Part shown: piece by piece, positions 48,930 to 57,215 of the stretch
Position numbering within the stretch: the first letter of the stretch is position 1
Layout of the letters: each line of letters starts with the position of its first letter
From: Porphyrobacter sp.
Lineage (GTDB): Bacteria; Pseudomonadota; Alphaproteobacteria; Sphingomonadales; Sphingomonadaceae
Direction: 5' to 3'
Length of the DNA: 64,000 nucleotides
Assembly (NCBI GenBank): GCA_016125555.1
Contig: WGLN01000008.1
Span: 1 to 64,000, forward strand
The notes under the pieces: generated by a model
Database searches by the model: none
What the model saw: the letters and a program-made list of their open reading frames with translations, nothing else
Told to the model about the DNA's origin: nothing
Translations under genes and position numbers: made by a program

Positions 48930-49487
48930 CTATAGGCCATCTTCACGGTTAGACAGCCAGCCCGAGAACCGGACCTTGAGGGCCTGAGCTTCTTCTAACG
49001 ATGATAGAAAGAGATCGAAGCCACCGGCGTATGGCGCATAGATCCGTCCGTTCTCCGGCTCGAACCATGTAACGTAGGGACCGGCATCGTTGGCCAAATC
49101 CTTCAGTGAGTCATCGAACTTGCCGTTTGCCCACGTTTCGTCGCGGATAAAGAACTTCCATACTAAGCTCTCCGGATCACTCTCATCTTCTGTCCACCCA
49201 CCAGCGGGAACTCCCGGTCCGGCCTCGCCGTCACACCTTGACGTGATGATCCAGCACTTCTGCGACGGTTCGAGCAGTGCACTCGCGAGTGTGTTCCCGC
49301 GGGACAGGATGATTTCGGACTCCTGCTCGGTCTCGGCATACCTCTTCGAGGCGGGCAACGCATGAAAGCGCACCCATGGAAGAGAACCGTCTTGCCGGAG
49401 CACATACCCTAGTGGTTGACGCCCTTTGTGATGCTTGTCCCAGTCCAGCCAGAACTCTCGGGCGTCTACGATGCCTGTGGTATCCAT
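48930..49487 (-). CDS. DUF3885-like hypothetical protein, low GC
   Basis: A 185-aa soluble protein. The N-terminal third has WLDWDKHH, GYVLRQDGSLPWVRFHALPASKR and YAETEQESEIILSRGN. I associate an RFHxLPxSKRYxE core with the DUF3885 family, from memory and without a search. The rest has Trp-rich strands (VWKFFIRDETW, VTWFEPENGRIYAPYAGG). Base composition is visibly lower in GC than all neighbours, and flanking noncoding DNA is scrappy. Acquisition by transfer is therefore likely. ATG 49487 is chosen; a longer frame exists upstream without support. Function is unknown. Confidence 0.65.
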   Translation of the reverse strand: MDTTGIVDAREFWLDWDKHHKGRQPLGYVLRQDGSLPWVRFHALPASKRYAETEQESEIILSRGNTLASALLEPSQKCWIITSRCDGEAGPGVPAGGWTEDESDPESLVWKFFIRDETWANGKFDDSLKDLANDAGPYVTWFEPENGRIYAPYAGGFDLFLSSLEEAQALKVRFSGWLSNREDGL

Positions 49488-49594
49488 GCGGTCACGGATA
49501 CGCAGAGATGTGTCTCTTTTCCACCCACGAGCGGTCACAAGCAACAGCCGCCGAACTTCCCGAAAGCGGTCGTTCCAGACGCGGCCGTGAACCC

Positions 49595-50824
49595 CTACTC
49601 CGCCGCCTGCCGCTGCTCGGCGGCGAAGATCTCGACCAGTTCCGCGTCGCTGGCGTTTGTCAGCCGCTCGACCCATTGGTGGAAGACCTGCCCGCCCTTC
49701 TCGTTGCGGCCGAACAGGACCTCCTTCATCAGCCCCGATTGCAGCGCCTGGTGCTGGCGCCTGCCGGTGGCGTAGTCCTCGTCGCGCACCACCACTTCGA
49801 GGAAGTCGAACTGCTCGTGCGCGGACTTCACGTCGGCCTCGGTCTCGGGGCGGTTCTCCATGACGTAGAACTGGGTGGTGAAGCTCTCGCCCACGCTCTC
49901 GCCCGGGAACAGCTGGCTGATCATCGCCCCGCGCTGCCCGCCGCCGTAGAAGCTGGCGATCGAGATGTGCGGGAAGATCGTCCACACGCCCTGCACCAGC
50001 GCGTCTTGCGGCAGCTCATCGTCGGCGAGCTGGGCAAGGTCGAGCTGCTGGTCGTCATCGCCCGAAACCTTGATCGCGAATTGCGACGGGGTCGAGAGGC
50101 GCTGGTGGGGGCCGAAGGCGAAGTAGTTGGCGCGGTTGTAGAAATCCGCGCCGAAGGTGTCCTTGTGCAGCACCGGCAGGTGGTAGAAATCGAGATAGCC
50201 GTCATAGGCCGTCTTCCAGTTCGGCCCCTTGAGCGTGCGCTGCGCGAACAGCGTCCAGCCGTCGAACCCGAAGGCTTCGAGCAATTCGTCGTAGCCGCAC
50301 AGGTAATCGGCGATGGAGAGCGTGCTGTGGGGATCGAGCGTCACCCAGATCAGCCCCGCCTTCTCGTGCACCGGGAACTTCGTGAGGCAGTGCTGGCTCT
50401 TGTCGATTGCGCCGAAATCCTGCGGGCTGGCGACGCCGATGAGGTCGCCGTCGGCCTTGAAGGTCCAGCCGTGATAGCCGCAGGTGAAGCGGCTGGCATT
50501 GCCGGTGCCGCTGGCGAGCGGGTTGCCGCGGTGGGTGCACATGTTGAGGAAGGCGCCGATACTGCCGTCCTTCTGGCGGGAGAGCAGCAGCGGAACGCCG
50601 CAGATGTCCATCGCCTTGTAATCGCCCGGGTTGGGCAATTCGCACGAGGGCGCGACCATCAGCGGCAGGCGGCGGAAGATCTGCCTCTTCTCGCGCTCGA
50701 ACAGCGCTTCGTCGGTGTAGGCACTGGCGGGCACGCGCACGATCTCGTCGGCATATTCCATCGTGTCCGCCGCGCCGTGGGCGACGAGGTTGCGGGTCAT
50801 GGCGACCAGCGTTTCGCGTGACAT
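49595..50824 (-). CDS. Rieske non-heme iron oxygenase, alpha subunit type
   Basis: A 409-aa ring-hydroxylating oxygenase. Rieske ligands are C96-x-H98 in CTHRGNP and C115-x2-H118 in CGYHGWTF. The mononuclear iron motif is in NWKTAYDGYLDFYHLPVLH. FPVHEKAGLIWVTLDP marks the junction to the SRPBCC catalytic domain. ATG 50824 follows GAGAGGAACCCC. It is separated from the upstream TonB receptor by a terminator and has its own promoter at 50850-50890. Proximity to a TonB receptor suggests an early step on an imported compound. No redox partner genes are near. Confidence 0.93.
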   Translation of the reverse strand: MSRETLVAMTRNLVAHGAADTMEYADEIVRVPASAYTDEALFEREKRQIFRRLPLMVAPSCELPNPGDYKAMDICGVPLLLSRQKDGSIGAFLNMCTHRGNPLASGTGNASRFTCGYHGWTFKADGDLIGVASPQDFGAIDKSQHCLTKFPVHEKAGLIWVTLDPHSTLSIADYLCGYDELLEAFGFDGWTLFAQRTLKGPNWKTAYDGYLDFYHLPVLHKDTFGADFYNRANYFAFGPHQRLSTPSQFAIKVSGDDDQQLDLAQLADDELPQDALVQGVWTIFPHISIASFYGGGQRGAMISQLFPGESVGESFTTQFYVMENRPETEADVKSAHEQFDFLEVVVRDEDYATGRRQHQALQSGLMKEVLFGRNEKGGQVFHQWVERLTNASDAELVEIFAAEQRQAAE

Positions 50825-50849
50825 GGGGTTCCTCTCCGTTCCTGCCGCG

Positions 50850-50890
50850 AGTGTCCGCCCTCGCGGCGTGCACGGCAATGCTCACTTTTG
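50850..50890 (-). promoter_or_regulatory. Promoter of the Rieske gene with CCAAAAGTG box
   Basis: On the minus strand CAAAAGTGAGCA, -35 TTGCCG (50878-50873), 17 nt, -10 GACACT (50855-50850). Box-to--35 and box-to--10 distances equal those at 34804-34844 and 36618-36658. Confidence 0.5.
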
Positions 50891-50909
50891 GCAGAGCGGC
50901 CATGCGAAA

Positions 50910-50935
50910 GGGGCGGACCGTCGCCGGCCCGCCCC
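50910..50935 (-). terminator. Terminator of the second TonB receptor gene
   Basis: GGGGCGGACC/GGCCCGCCCC, 10 bp with one A-C mismatch as written on the plus strand and a 6-nt loop. On the minus strand it is followed by TTTCGC. It lies 22 nt after the receptor stop. Confidence 0.65.
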
Positions 50936-50957
50936 CTCGTTTTTGCTGCAAGAGCGA

Positions 50958-53501
50958 TCAGAACTTGAAGCTGGCCTCGACGAAGACCTGGCGCCCGCGG
51001 TTCTGGGTCATGATGAAGTCGTCGCCCACCCCCGGCTCGAGGAACGGCCGGCCCCCGGTGGTGATGGTGTAGATCTTGTCGGTGATGTTCTGCCCGATCA
51101 GCGAGAGCTTCCACTTGCCGTCGGGGTCGCCGACCGAGACGTTGGCGTCGAGCAGCCAGAAGCTCGGCTGGACGTAGTCGTTGAGCGAGGTCTCGTCGGT
51201 GATGTAGCCATCATTGTAGGCCGCGTTGCCCGACAGGAACAGCTCGAGTCCGTCGCTGATCGGGATCGACCAGTCCGCCGCGATGTTCCCCGACCATTCG
51301 GGCGACTGGCTGGCGCGGCGCCCGTTGAGGTCGACAAAGCCGCCCTGGCCGCCCGGCTGCAGGAACTGGTCGGTGTACTTGGCATCGAGATAGGACAGGT
51401 TGGCGGTGAGGTTCAGCCCTTCCACCGGGGTCCGCCAGCGGGATTCGAGATCGACGCCCTTGGTGGTCAGCTCGCCCGCGTTGCTGGTGATGAACTGCAC
51501 CGTCACCGCGTTGAAGTTCTGCACCTGCAGATCGGTGAACACGTAGTAGAAGGCGGTCGCGTTGAAGGTGAAGCTGCGCCCCGCCCACTGCGACTTGAAG
51601 CCGACTTCACCGCCCTTGGCCTTTTCCGACTTGAAGATCAGCGAGCTGAAATCGCCCGTGGCGGCCGCCTGGCTGAGGCTGTTGGACGGCAGCGCCGAGT
51701 TGTCGATCCCGCCCGACTTGAAGCCGGTCTTGTAGGAGGCGAAGAAGTTGATGTCGTCGGTCGCCTGGTAGCGCAGCGTGACTTCTGGCGAGAAGTTGTC
51801 GTCGTTGAAGTTGATCGGCCCCGAGAAATAGCCGCTCTGCAGGAAGGCCGGGCTCGGCAGGAAGGTCCCCGGGTTGTTGGGATCGGGGACATAGGCCAGC
51901 AGGTTGTGGACGTAGGGCACCGAGATGGTCTGCACCTTGCTTTCGTCCGTCCAGCGCAGACCGCCCGACAGCTGCAGCTGATCGGTCAGGTCGATGCTCA
52001 CGCTGCCGAAGAAGGACAGCGCCTCGGTCTTGGTGAGGTGGGTCTTGTCCCAGTCGTAGGTGTAGCCCGTGCCCTGCGCGATGCCGCCGGGGTTGATGGG
52101 CGAATCCGGCGAGATCGGCAGGCTCGGGTCGGGCCCGAGGAAGGAGATGTTCACGCCCTGCTGCGCGGTGTCGAAGGTGAAGGTGCGGTCTTCGTAGAAC
52201 GCGCCGAGCATGAAGTTGAACGGCCCGTCATAGTCCGAGGCGAGGCGCAGTTCCTGGCTGTATTGCTCGAGCTTGTTGATCGGGTCCGAAGACCCCGCGC
52301 CGCCCGGCAGGAAGGTGCCGTTGGGGCCGGGGAAGCGGCCGCCGTAGGAATAGCTGTCGAAGTCGACCGCATCGAGGTTGAGCAATCCGCTCACCGAGGT
52401 CAGCTTGAGCGCGTCGTTGAGATCAAGCTCGAACTGCAACCGGCCGAACCAGATGTCGGTCTTGCCGAAGGGCACCCCGTTGCGCCCGGCCGCGGCCGAG
52501 GGCAGCGGCACGCTGGCGGCGAGCGGCGCGGCGGCATCGGTGAGGTAGTAGCGCTGGTCGTAGACGTTGCAGTCGTAGCCCGCCGGGATCTGCAGGCCGC
52601 CCTGCAGCAGGTAGACCGAATCCGCCACCCCGTTGGCGCCGCAGTTGACCTCGGCGGTGCCGATCGCCCCGTCGTTCTCGTTGCGGGTGTATTGCAGCTT
52701 GAAATTGGCGTGGAATCGGTCGGTCGGCTGCCAATCCAGCGTGCCGCGCACGATCAGGTCCTTCAGCCCGCGCTTCTGGTTCACCGCGGGGGTGTTGTCC
52801 TGCAGCAGCTGGAACTCGTCGATGTCGTTCCACTGCGCGGCAAGGCGCACGCCGAGCGTGTCGGTCACCGGGCCGGAGATGTAGCTGCTGAGCAGATAAC
52901 CCTTCTCTTCGAACTCCCACGAGGCACGCCCGCCGATCTCCCAGTCGGGCGTCGGGTTGGCCGAGCGCAGCGACAGCACGCCGGCGGTCGCCGATTTGCC
53001 GAAGAACAGCGATTGCGGGCCGCGCAGCACGTCGACCTGCTCGACGTCGAAGAAGCCGGCCTGCACCATGCGCATGGTCGAGACGATCACCCCGTCATAT
53101 TCGAATGCGACCGCCGAATCGAAGGCCGCCGAGATGTTCGACGAGCCGACGCCGCGCAAGCTGAGCTGGCCGCCCGAACCCGAGCCGCCGACCTGCACGT
53201 TGAGCGTCGGCACGCGGCTGGTGATGTCGGCGACCTGGTCGATGTTGTACTTGTCGAGCGTGTCGCCGCCGATCGCGGTGACGGTGACGGGAACCTCCTG
53301 CAGGGTCTCGTTCTGGCGGCGTGCCTGGACGATGATGACCGGCTCCGCATTGCGGGCCTGGTCGTCTGCGCCGGCATCGTCCTGGGCATGGGCGACGCCT
53401 GGCAAGGCGAGCACCCCGGTGAACGCCGCGCCGCTCATCAGGACTGTCCGCAGGCCGCTCGCACGGGCGCGGGATGCAATTCGGGCATCAAGTTTGGTCA
53501 T
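50958..53501 (-). CDS. TonB-dependent outer-membrane receptor
   Basis: An 847-aa receptor. The signal peptide ends near GVAHAQ. The TonB-box-like EPVIIVQARR and a plug domain follow, with LQEVPVTVTAIGGDTL, RVPTLNVQVGG, LSLRGVGSSN and VEVLRGPQSLFFGKSATAGVLSL-type segments. The barrel ends in VEASFKF. The plug pattern is that of the large sphingomonad family that takes up hydrophobic carbon sources, not of siderophore receptors with cysteine-rich loops. It lies inside the catabolic region between two Rieske genes and is the best candidate importer for the substrate (inference). Confidence 0.94.
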   Translation of the reverse strand: MTKLDARIASRARASGLRTVLMSGAAFTGVLALPGVAHAQDDAGADDQARNAEPVIIVQARRQNETLQEVPVTVTAIGGDTLDKYNIDQVADITSRVPTLNVQVGGSGSGGQLSLRGVGSSNISAAFDSAVAFEYDGVIVSTMRMVQAGFFDVEQVDVLRGPQSLFFGKSATAGVLSLRSANPTPDWEIGGRASWEFEEKGYLLSSYISGPVTDTLGVRLAAQWNDIDEFQLLQDNTPAVNQKRGLKDLIVRGTLDWQPTDRFHANFKLQYTRNENDGAIGTAEVNCGANGVADSVYLLQGGLQIPAGYDCNVYDQRYYLTDAAAPLAASVPLPSAAAGRNGVPFGKTDIWFGRLQFELDLNDALKLTSVSGLLNLDAVDFDSYSYGGRFPGPNGTFLPGGAGSSDPINKLEQYSQELRLASDYDGPFNFMLGAFYEDRTFTFDTAQQGVNISFLGPDPSLPISPDSPINPGGIAQGTGYTYDWDKTHLTKTEALSFFGSVSIDLTDQLQLSGGLRWTDESKVQTISVPYVHNLLAYVPDPNNPGTFLPSPAFLQSGYFSGPINFNDDNFSPEVTLRYQATDDINFFASYKTGFKSGGIDNSALPSNSLSQAAATGDFSSLIFKSEKAKGGEVGFKSQWAGRSFTFNATAFYYVFTDLQVQNFNAVTVQFITSNAGELTTKGVDLESRWRTPVEGLNLTANLSYLDAKYTDQFLQPGGQGGFVDLNGRRASQSPEWSGNIAADWSIPISDGLELFLSGNAAYNDGYITDETSLNDYVQPSFWLLDANVSVGDPDGKWKLSLIGQNITDKIYTITTGGRPFLEPGVGDDFIMTQNRGRQVFVEASFKF

Positions 53502-53592
53502 GCTTCTCTCTCCCCTGCGGGCGGCAGCGCCTGCCCCCCTGGTTCCCCTGGCCGTGACGCGTTTCGCCGCGCCTATCGGTAGGGCGTGAAGG

Positions 53593-53634
53593 TGTATGGA
53601 GTGCAGGCCTTCGCGCTATCAGCAAAAGCGATAG
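53593..53634 (-). promoter_or_regulatory. Variant promoter box and inverted repeat upstream of the TonB receptor
   Basis: CTATC-N9-GATAG (53616-53634) encloses GCTTTTG on the minus strand (53629-53623). After 24 nt comes CATACA (53598-53593). The spacer is 2 nt shorter than in the main class but equals that at 55058-55094. The leader would be about 85 nt. Confidence 0.35.
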
Positions 53635-53697
53635 TGACCCGGCCAATCTGCGACAAAAACGTCACAATGGCCCGCGAAAGCGCACCTTTCCGTAGCG

Positions 53698-55002
53698 TCA
53701 CGAAGCCATCGCGGCGTGCTCGCGCTCCATCTGGGAGAGGCGCGGCTCGGCGGGCCACACCCACTCCGGTCCGATCACCGGCTCGGCCCGGAGGTCCTCG
53801 GGCACGCGCCCGGTTCCGATCATCGCATCGAGGCTCTGGTGGAAGGCATAGATCCGCGCCTCCTGGTTTGACAGCGGCACCGAGCGGAACGCGGCCGATT
53901 GCATCGCCTGCTGGATTGCCTCGCCGAACTGGGTGTCCTCGAGGATGATCGGGCTCATCCGCCGCCCGTTTGGCTGCGAGGCATCCGGCACGGTCCACAG
54001 GTCGGGCGCGGGCGCGTCGCCCCAGTCCAGTGCCATGGTCACCAGCTCGAGCCGGGTGGTGGTCAGCGAGGTCGGCCAGAACACCAGCGGCGGGACGAAG
54101 TAGTTGGACAGCGGGCTGACCCAGTTGGGGAACAGCGTGTAGCTCTGGGTGCAGGTGCGGCCGAGCTCGCCGACGCTGTCGATCTGCTGCCAGCCGGGCG
54201 GGGAATCGATCGCGCGCACGTGCTCGCGATTGGTCTGGCGCGGCGGCGGGGCGAGCATCCGCGCGTGGCCGTTGGGATAGAGCGTGTTGAGATTGCGGGT
54301 CGAATCCACCAGCGGCGCGACCGTGTCGGGGTGGATGAAGGGAACATGGTAGACCTCCATGTTGGCCTCCATCGCCACCTTCCAGTTGCACTGGAGGTCG
54401 AAGCTGTGCCGCGCCGCGAGGCGGATGCGGCCAAAGGCGAACTCCTCCCACTCGCGCGCCAAAGGCCCAAGCCAGTCGAGCAGCGGCATGGCCTCGAGGT
54501 CGAAATTGACGAAGATGACCTTGCCGAAGAGCTCGCAGCGGACTGGCAGCAGCCCGCGGCACGACAGGTCGAAATCCGCCGGGAAGTCGCGCCGCTCGGG
54601 CACGCCCACAAGGCTGCCGTCGGTCTTGTAGGTCCAGTTGTGATAGCTGCACATCAGGCGGCTGGACTTGCCGCTGTCCTCGGTCACCACCGGCGCCCCG
54701 CGGTGGCGGCAGGAATTGTGGAAGGCGCGCACCACCCCGTCCATGCCGTGCACGATCACCAGCGGATCGCCGGCATTGTGCCAGCGCATCCAGCACCCCG
54801 GCTCGGGCACTTCATCGAGGTGTCCGGCGAACAGCCACGACTTGCGGAACACGTGTTCCTGTTCGAGCGCGAAATATTCTGGCGAAGTGTAGCGCGCGGC
54901 GGGCAGGTCGGGCAGCGCGGGGAACCCCTGCGGCGGGGCGGTGCGCGTGCCTTCCCATTCCATCAGCGCCTTGAGCATCGCGATCTCTTGCGCGTCCATC
55001 AT
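53698..55002 (-). CDS. Rieske non-heme iron oxygenase, alpha subunit type
   Basis: A 434-aa oxygenase. The Rieske ligands are C98-x-H100 in CRHRGAP and C118-x2-H121 in CSYHNWTY. The iron site is in NWKVAMEANMEVYHVPFIHPD. It opens with a 35-residue lead before the conserved YTSPEYFALEQEHVF. ATGs at 55002 and 54999 are tandem; AGAGGCGG spaces better to the second. It diverges from the SDR-MFS operon with boxes in between. It is unlike the other two Rieske proteins in sequence, so three separate oxidation steps or substrates are likely. Confidence 0.93.
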   Translation of the reverse strand: MMDAQEIAMLKALMEWEGTRTAPPQGFPALPDLPAARYTSPEYFALEQEHVFRKSWLFAGHLDEVPEPGCWMRWHNAGDPLVIVHGMDGVVRAFHNSCRHRGAPVVTEDSGKSSRLMCSYHNWTYKTDGSLVGVPERRDFPADFDLSCRGLLPVRCELFGKVIFVNFDLEAMPLLDWLGPLAREWEEFAFGRIRLAARHSFDLQCNWKVAMEANMEVYHVPFIHPDTVAPLVDSTRNLNTLYPNGHARMLAPPPRQTNREHVRAIDSPPGWQQIDSVGELGRTCTQSYTLFPNWVSPLSNYFVPPLVFWPTSLTTTRLELVTMALDWGDAPAPDLWTVPDASQPNGRRMSPIILEDTQFGEAIQQAMQSAAFRSVPLSNQEARIYAFHQSLDAMIGTGRVPEDLRAEPVIGPEWVWPAEPRLSQMEREHAAMAS

Positions 55003-55023
55003 ACCGCCTCTCCCTCGATTGGA

Positions 55024-55064
55024 GGATAGGCCCGGCCCGGCGCCGGTGCGAATGCGCGCTTTCG
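55024..55064 (-). promoter_or_regulatory. Leftward promoter of the Rieske gene at 53698
   Basis: On the minus strand CGAAAGCGCGCA, -35 TTCGCA (55052-55047), 17 nt, -10 CTATCC (55029-55024). The layout is the same as at 50850-50890. Confidence 0.4.
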
Positions 55065-55094
55065 ACAGTGGCACGGGTCCGCCCGCCCGATAGG
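55058..55094 (+). promoter_or_regulatory. Variant rightward promoter before the SDR-MFS operon
   Basis: GCTTTCG (55058-55064), 24 nt, GATAGG (55089-55094), about 29 nt of leader to ATG 55130. The spacer is the 24-nt variant also seen at 53593-53634. Confidence 0.35.
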
Positions 55095-55129
55095 CTGCCG
55101 CGCACAACACGGCTTTTGGGAGAGAGCAG

Positions 55130-55909
55130 ATGGCGGGAAGGGTCGCGGGCAAGGTCGCGCTCGTCACGGGCGGGGCGATGGGGCTGGGCAAGGCCGATTG
55201 CGAGGCGCTGGCGCGCGAGGGCGCCACGGTGATCGTCACCGACCGCGAGGTCGAACTGGCGCACAAGGTCGCGGAGGACATCGGGGGCGACGCCCTGGCG
55301 CTCGACGTCACCCGCGAGGACCAGTGGATCGAGGTGATGCGCGCGGTGAGGGAGCGCCACGGCGGGCTCGACATCCTCGTCAACAATGCCGGCAACGTGA
55401 TCTTCGAGAGCATCGAGGAGTGCAGCCTCGCGCACTTCAAGCTGCATCTCGACATCCACGTGGTCGGCACCTTCCTCGGGTGCAAATACGCCGTGCCACT
55501 GATGAAGCACCGGCACGAGAAGGTGGGCGGGGGCGGCTCGTCGATCGTCAACATGGCCTCGACCGCAGCCTTCCTCGGCTATGGCAACATCCCCGCCTAT
55601 GCCGCGTGCAAGGCGGGGATCGCGGGGATGACCCGCAGCCTCGCGATGGATTTCCAGGACAAGGGCTACGGCATCCGCGTCAATGCGCTCGCGCCGGGCG
55701 GGATAGAGACCCCGATGGTGATGGGCGTCTCGGGCCGGGCGGGGCAGGCGCCGATGGCGATCCCCGAAGGCCCGCTGCCCGCCGATGCGCTCGGCGCGCC
55801 GAAGGACGTGGCCGGCTGCGTGCTGTTCCTCGCCTCGGACGAGGCGCGCTTCCTCAACGGGCTGACGATCCCGGTGGACAATGGCCTCACCGCGCGTCCC
55901 CATCATTAA
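55130..55909 (+). CDS. Short-chain dehydrogenase/reductase
   Basis: A 259-aa classical SDR. It has TGGAMGLG near residues 14-21, VTDREVE (Asp for NAD), NNAGNV, catalytic Ser in NMASTAAF, YAACK and the C-terminal PVDNGLTARPHH. It probably dehydrogenates a hydroxylated ring or side-chain carbon. Its last 29 nt overlap the start of the MFS gene, so the two are translationally coupled. ATG 55130 follows GGGAGAGAGCAG. It is divergent from the Rieske oxygenase at 53698, a likely functional neighbour. Confidence 0.93.
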   Translation: MAGRVAGKVALVTGGAMGLGKADCEALAREGATVIVTDREVELAHKVAEDIGGDALALDVTREDQWIEVMRAVRERHGGLDILVNNAGNVIFESIEECSLAHFKLHLDIHVVGTFLGCKYAVPLMKHRHEKVGGGGSSIVNMASTAAFLGYGNIPAYAACKAGIAGMTRSLAMDFQDKGYGIRVNALAPGGIETPMVMGVSGRAGQAPMAIPEGPLPADALGAPKDVAGCVLFLASDEARFLNGLTIPVDNGLTARPHH

Positions 55910-57206
55910 GGGGCGCCCCACCGAGCCCGGGGCCGAGGCGCCGGGGGCCTACCGATGGTACGTCCTCGCGCTGCTGACGCTGACCAGTGCCTTCAGCGTC
56001 GCCGACCGGCTGGTGTTCGGCATCCTCGTCGAGGACATCAAGGCCGAGTTCGCGCTCAGCGATCTCCAGCTCGGGCTCCTCGGCGGGCTGGCCTTCAGCC
56101 TCGTCTACGTGCTCGCCGGCTTTCCCGCCGCGCGCCTTGCCGACCGCTCGGTGCGCAAGAACATCGTCGCCGCGGCGATCACCTTCTGGAGCGTGATGAC
56201 CGCGGCCTGCGGGCTTGCCGCCGGGTTCTGGACGCTCTTCGCCGCGCGCACCGGCGTCGGGGTGGGGGAGGGCTGCTCGGGCCCTTCCTCGCAGAGCCTC
56301 GTCGCCGATTTCTTCGCCCGCGGCGAGCTCGCCAAGGCGATGGGCTTCCTTACCATCGGGGCGAGCATGGGGACAGCCGGCGGCCTGCTGATCGGCGGGC
56401 AGCTGGCCGAGATCTTCAACTGGCGCTGGGCCTTCGCGCTGATGGGCGTGCCGGGCCTGCTGCTGGGCGGCCTCATCTATTTCACCGCGCGCGAGCCGCT
56501 GCGCGGGCGCTTTGCCCCGGCGGGGACCGACATGGCGCAGCGCCCGCTGGGAGAGACGATCCGGAGCCTCACGGGGAACCGCGTGTTCATGGGGCTGGCG
56601 CTGGGCTGGGCGGTGCAGATCATGATCGGCTATGCGCTGGCCTTCTGGATGGCGGCGGTGATGCTGCGCCAGTTCGCGGTCTCGACCGGCGAGGTCGGCA
56701 TCTGGCTGGGCCTGACCTTCTTCCTCGGCGGCATCCCGGGGCCGATCCTCGGCGGCTACGTCACGCAGTGGCTGTGCAAGCGCGACGAGCGCTGGCGGGC
56801 GTGGCTGCCCGGCGCGGTCAGCCTTGGCTGCGTTGTGCCGCTGGCGCTGAGCCTGTCCTCCAGCGATTTCGGGGTGTTCCTGGGCTGGTTCGGGGTGGCC
56901 TACGCGATCTACGTCGCCAGCCAGGCGGGGATCCTGTCGGGGATACAGGCCGCGGTCGAACCGGCGAGCCGCGGCTTCGCGGTCGCCATCGCGCTGTTCT
57001 TCAACAACCTTGTCGGGCAGGCGCTGGGCCTTGCGGTGATTGGCGCGGTCAGCGACGCGCTGGCGCCCAGCCGCGGCGAAAGCGCACTGGCGCTGGCGGT
57101 GTTCGGCGTGTGCCTTGCCTCGGGCCTGCTGGCGATGGCGGTGTTCGCCTGGACCGCCGCGCAGATGGGGCCGAGCGGCTATCTGGCGAAGATGCAGGGC
57201 GATTAG
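55881..57206 (+). CDS. Major facilitator superfamily transporter
   Basis: A 441-aa inner-membrane transporter with about 12 hydrophobic segments. It has the loop 2-3 signature FPAARLADRSVRKN and GVGEGCSGPSSQSLVADFF, as in the spinster-like MFS group often found in sphingomonad catabolic clusters. The start at 55881 lies inside the SDR gene (29-nt overlap). No later Met precedes the first helix (WYVLALLTLTSAFSV), so this start is accepted. It would move the substrate or an intermediate across the cytoplasmic membrane after TonB uptake (inference). Confidence 0.93.
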   Translation: MASPRVPIIKGRPTEPGAEAPGAYRWYVLALLTLTSAFSVADRLVFGILVEDIKAEFALSDLQLGLLGGLAFSLVYVLAGFPAARLADRSVRKNIVAAAITFWSVMTAACGLAAGFWTLFAARTGVGVGEGCSGPSSQSLVADFFARGELAKAMGFLTIGASMGTAGGLLIGGQLAEIFNWRWAFALMGVPGLLLGGLIYFTAREPLRGRFAPAGTDMAQRPLGETIRSLTGNRVFMGLALGWAVQIMIGYALAFWMAAVMLRQFAVSTGEVGIWLGLTFFLGGIPGPILGGYVTQWLCKRDERWRAWLPGAVSLGCVVPLALSLSSSDFGVFLGWFGVAYAIYVASQAGILSGIQAAVEPASRGFAVAIALFFNNLVGQALGLAVIGAVSDALAPSRGESALALAVFGVCLASGLLAMAVFAWTAAQMGPSGYLAKMQGD

Positions 57207-57215
57207 AAGCGCCGT

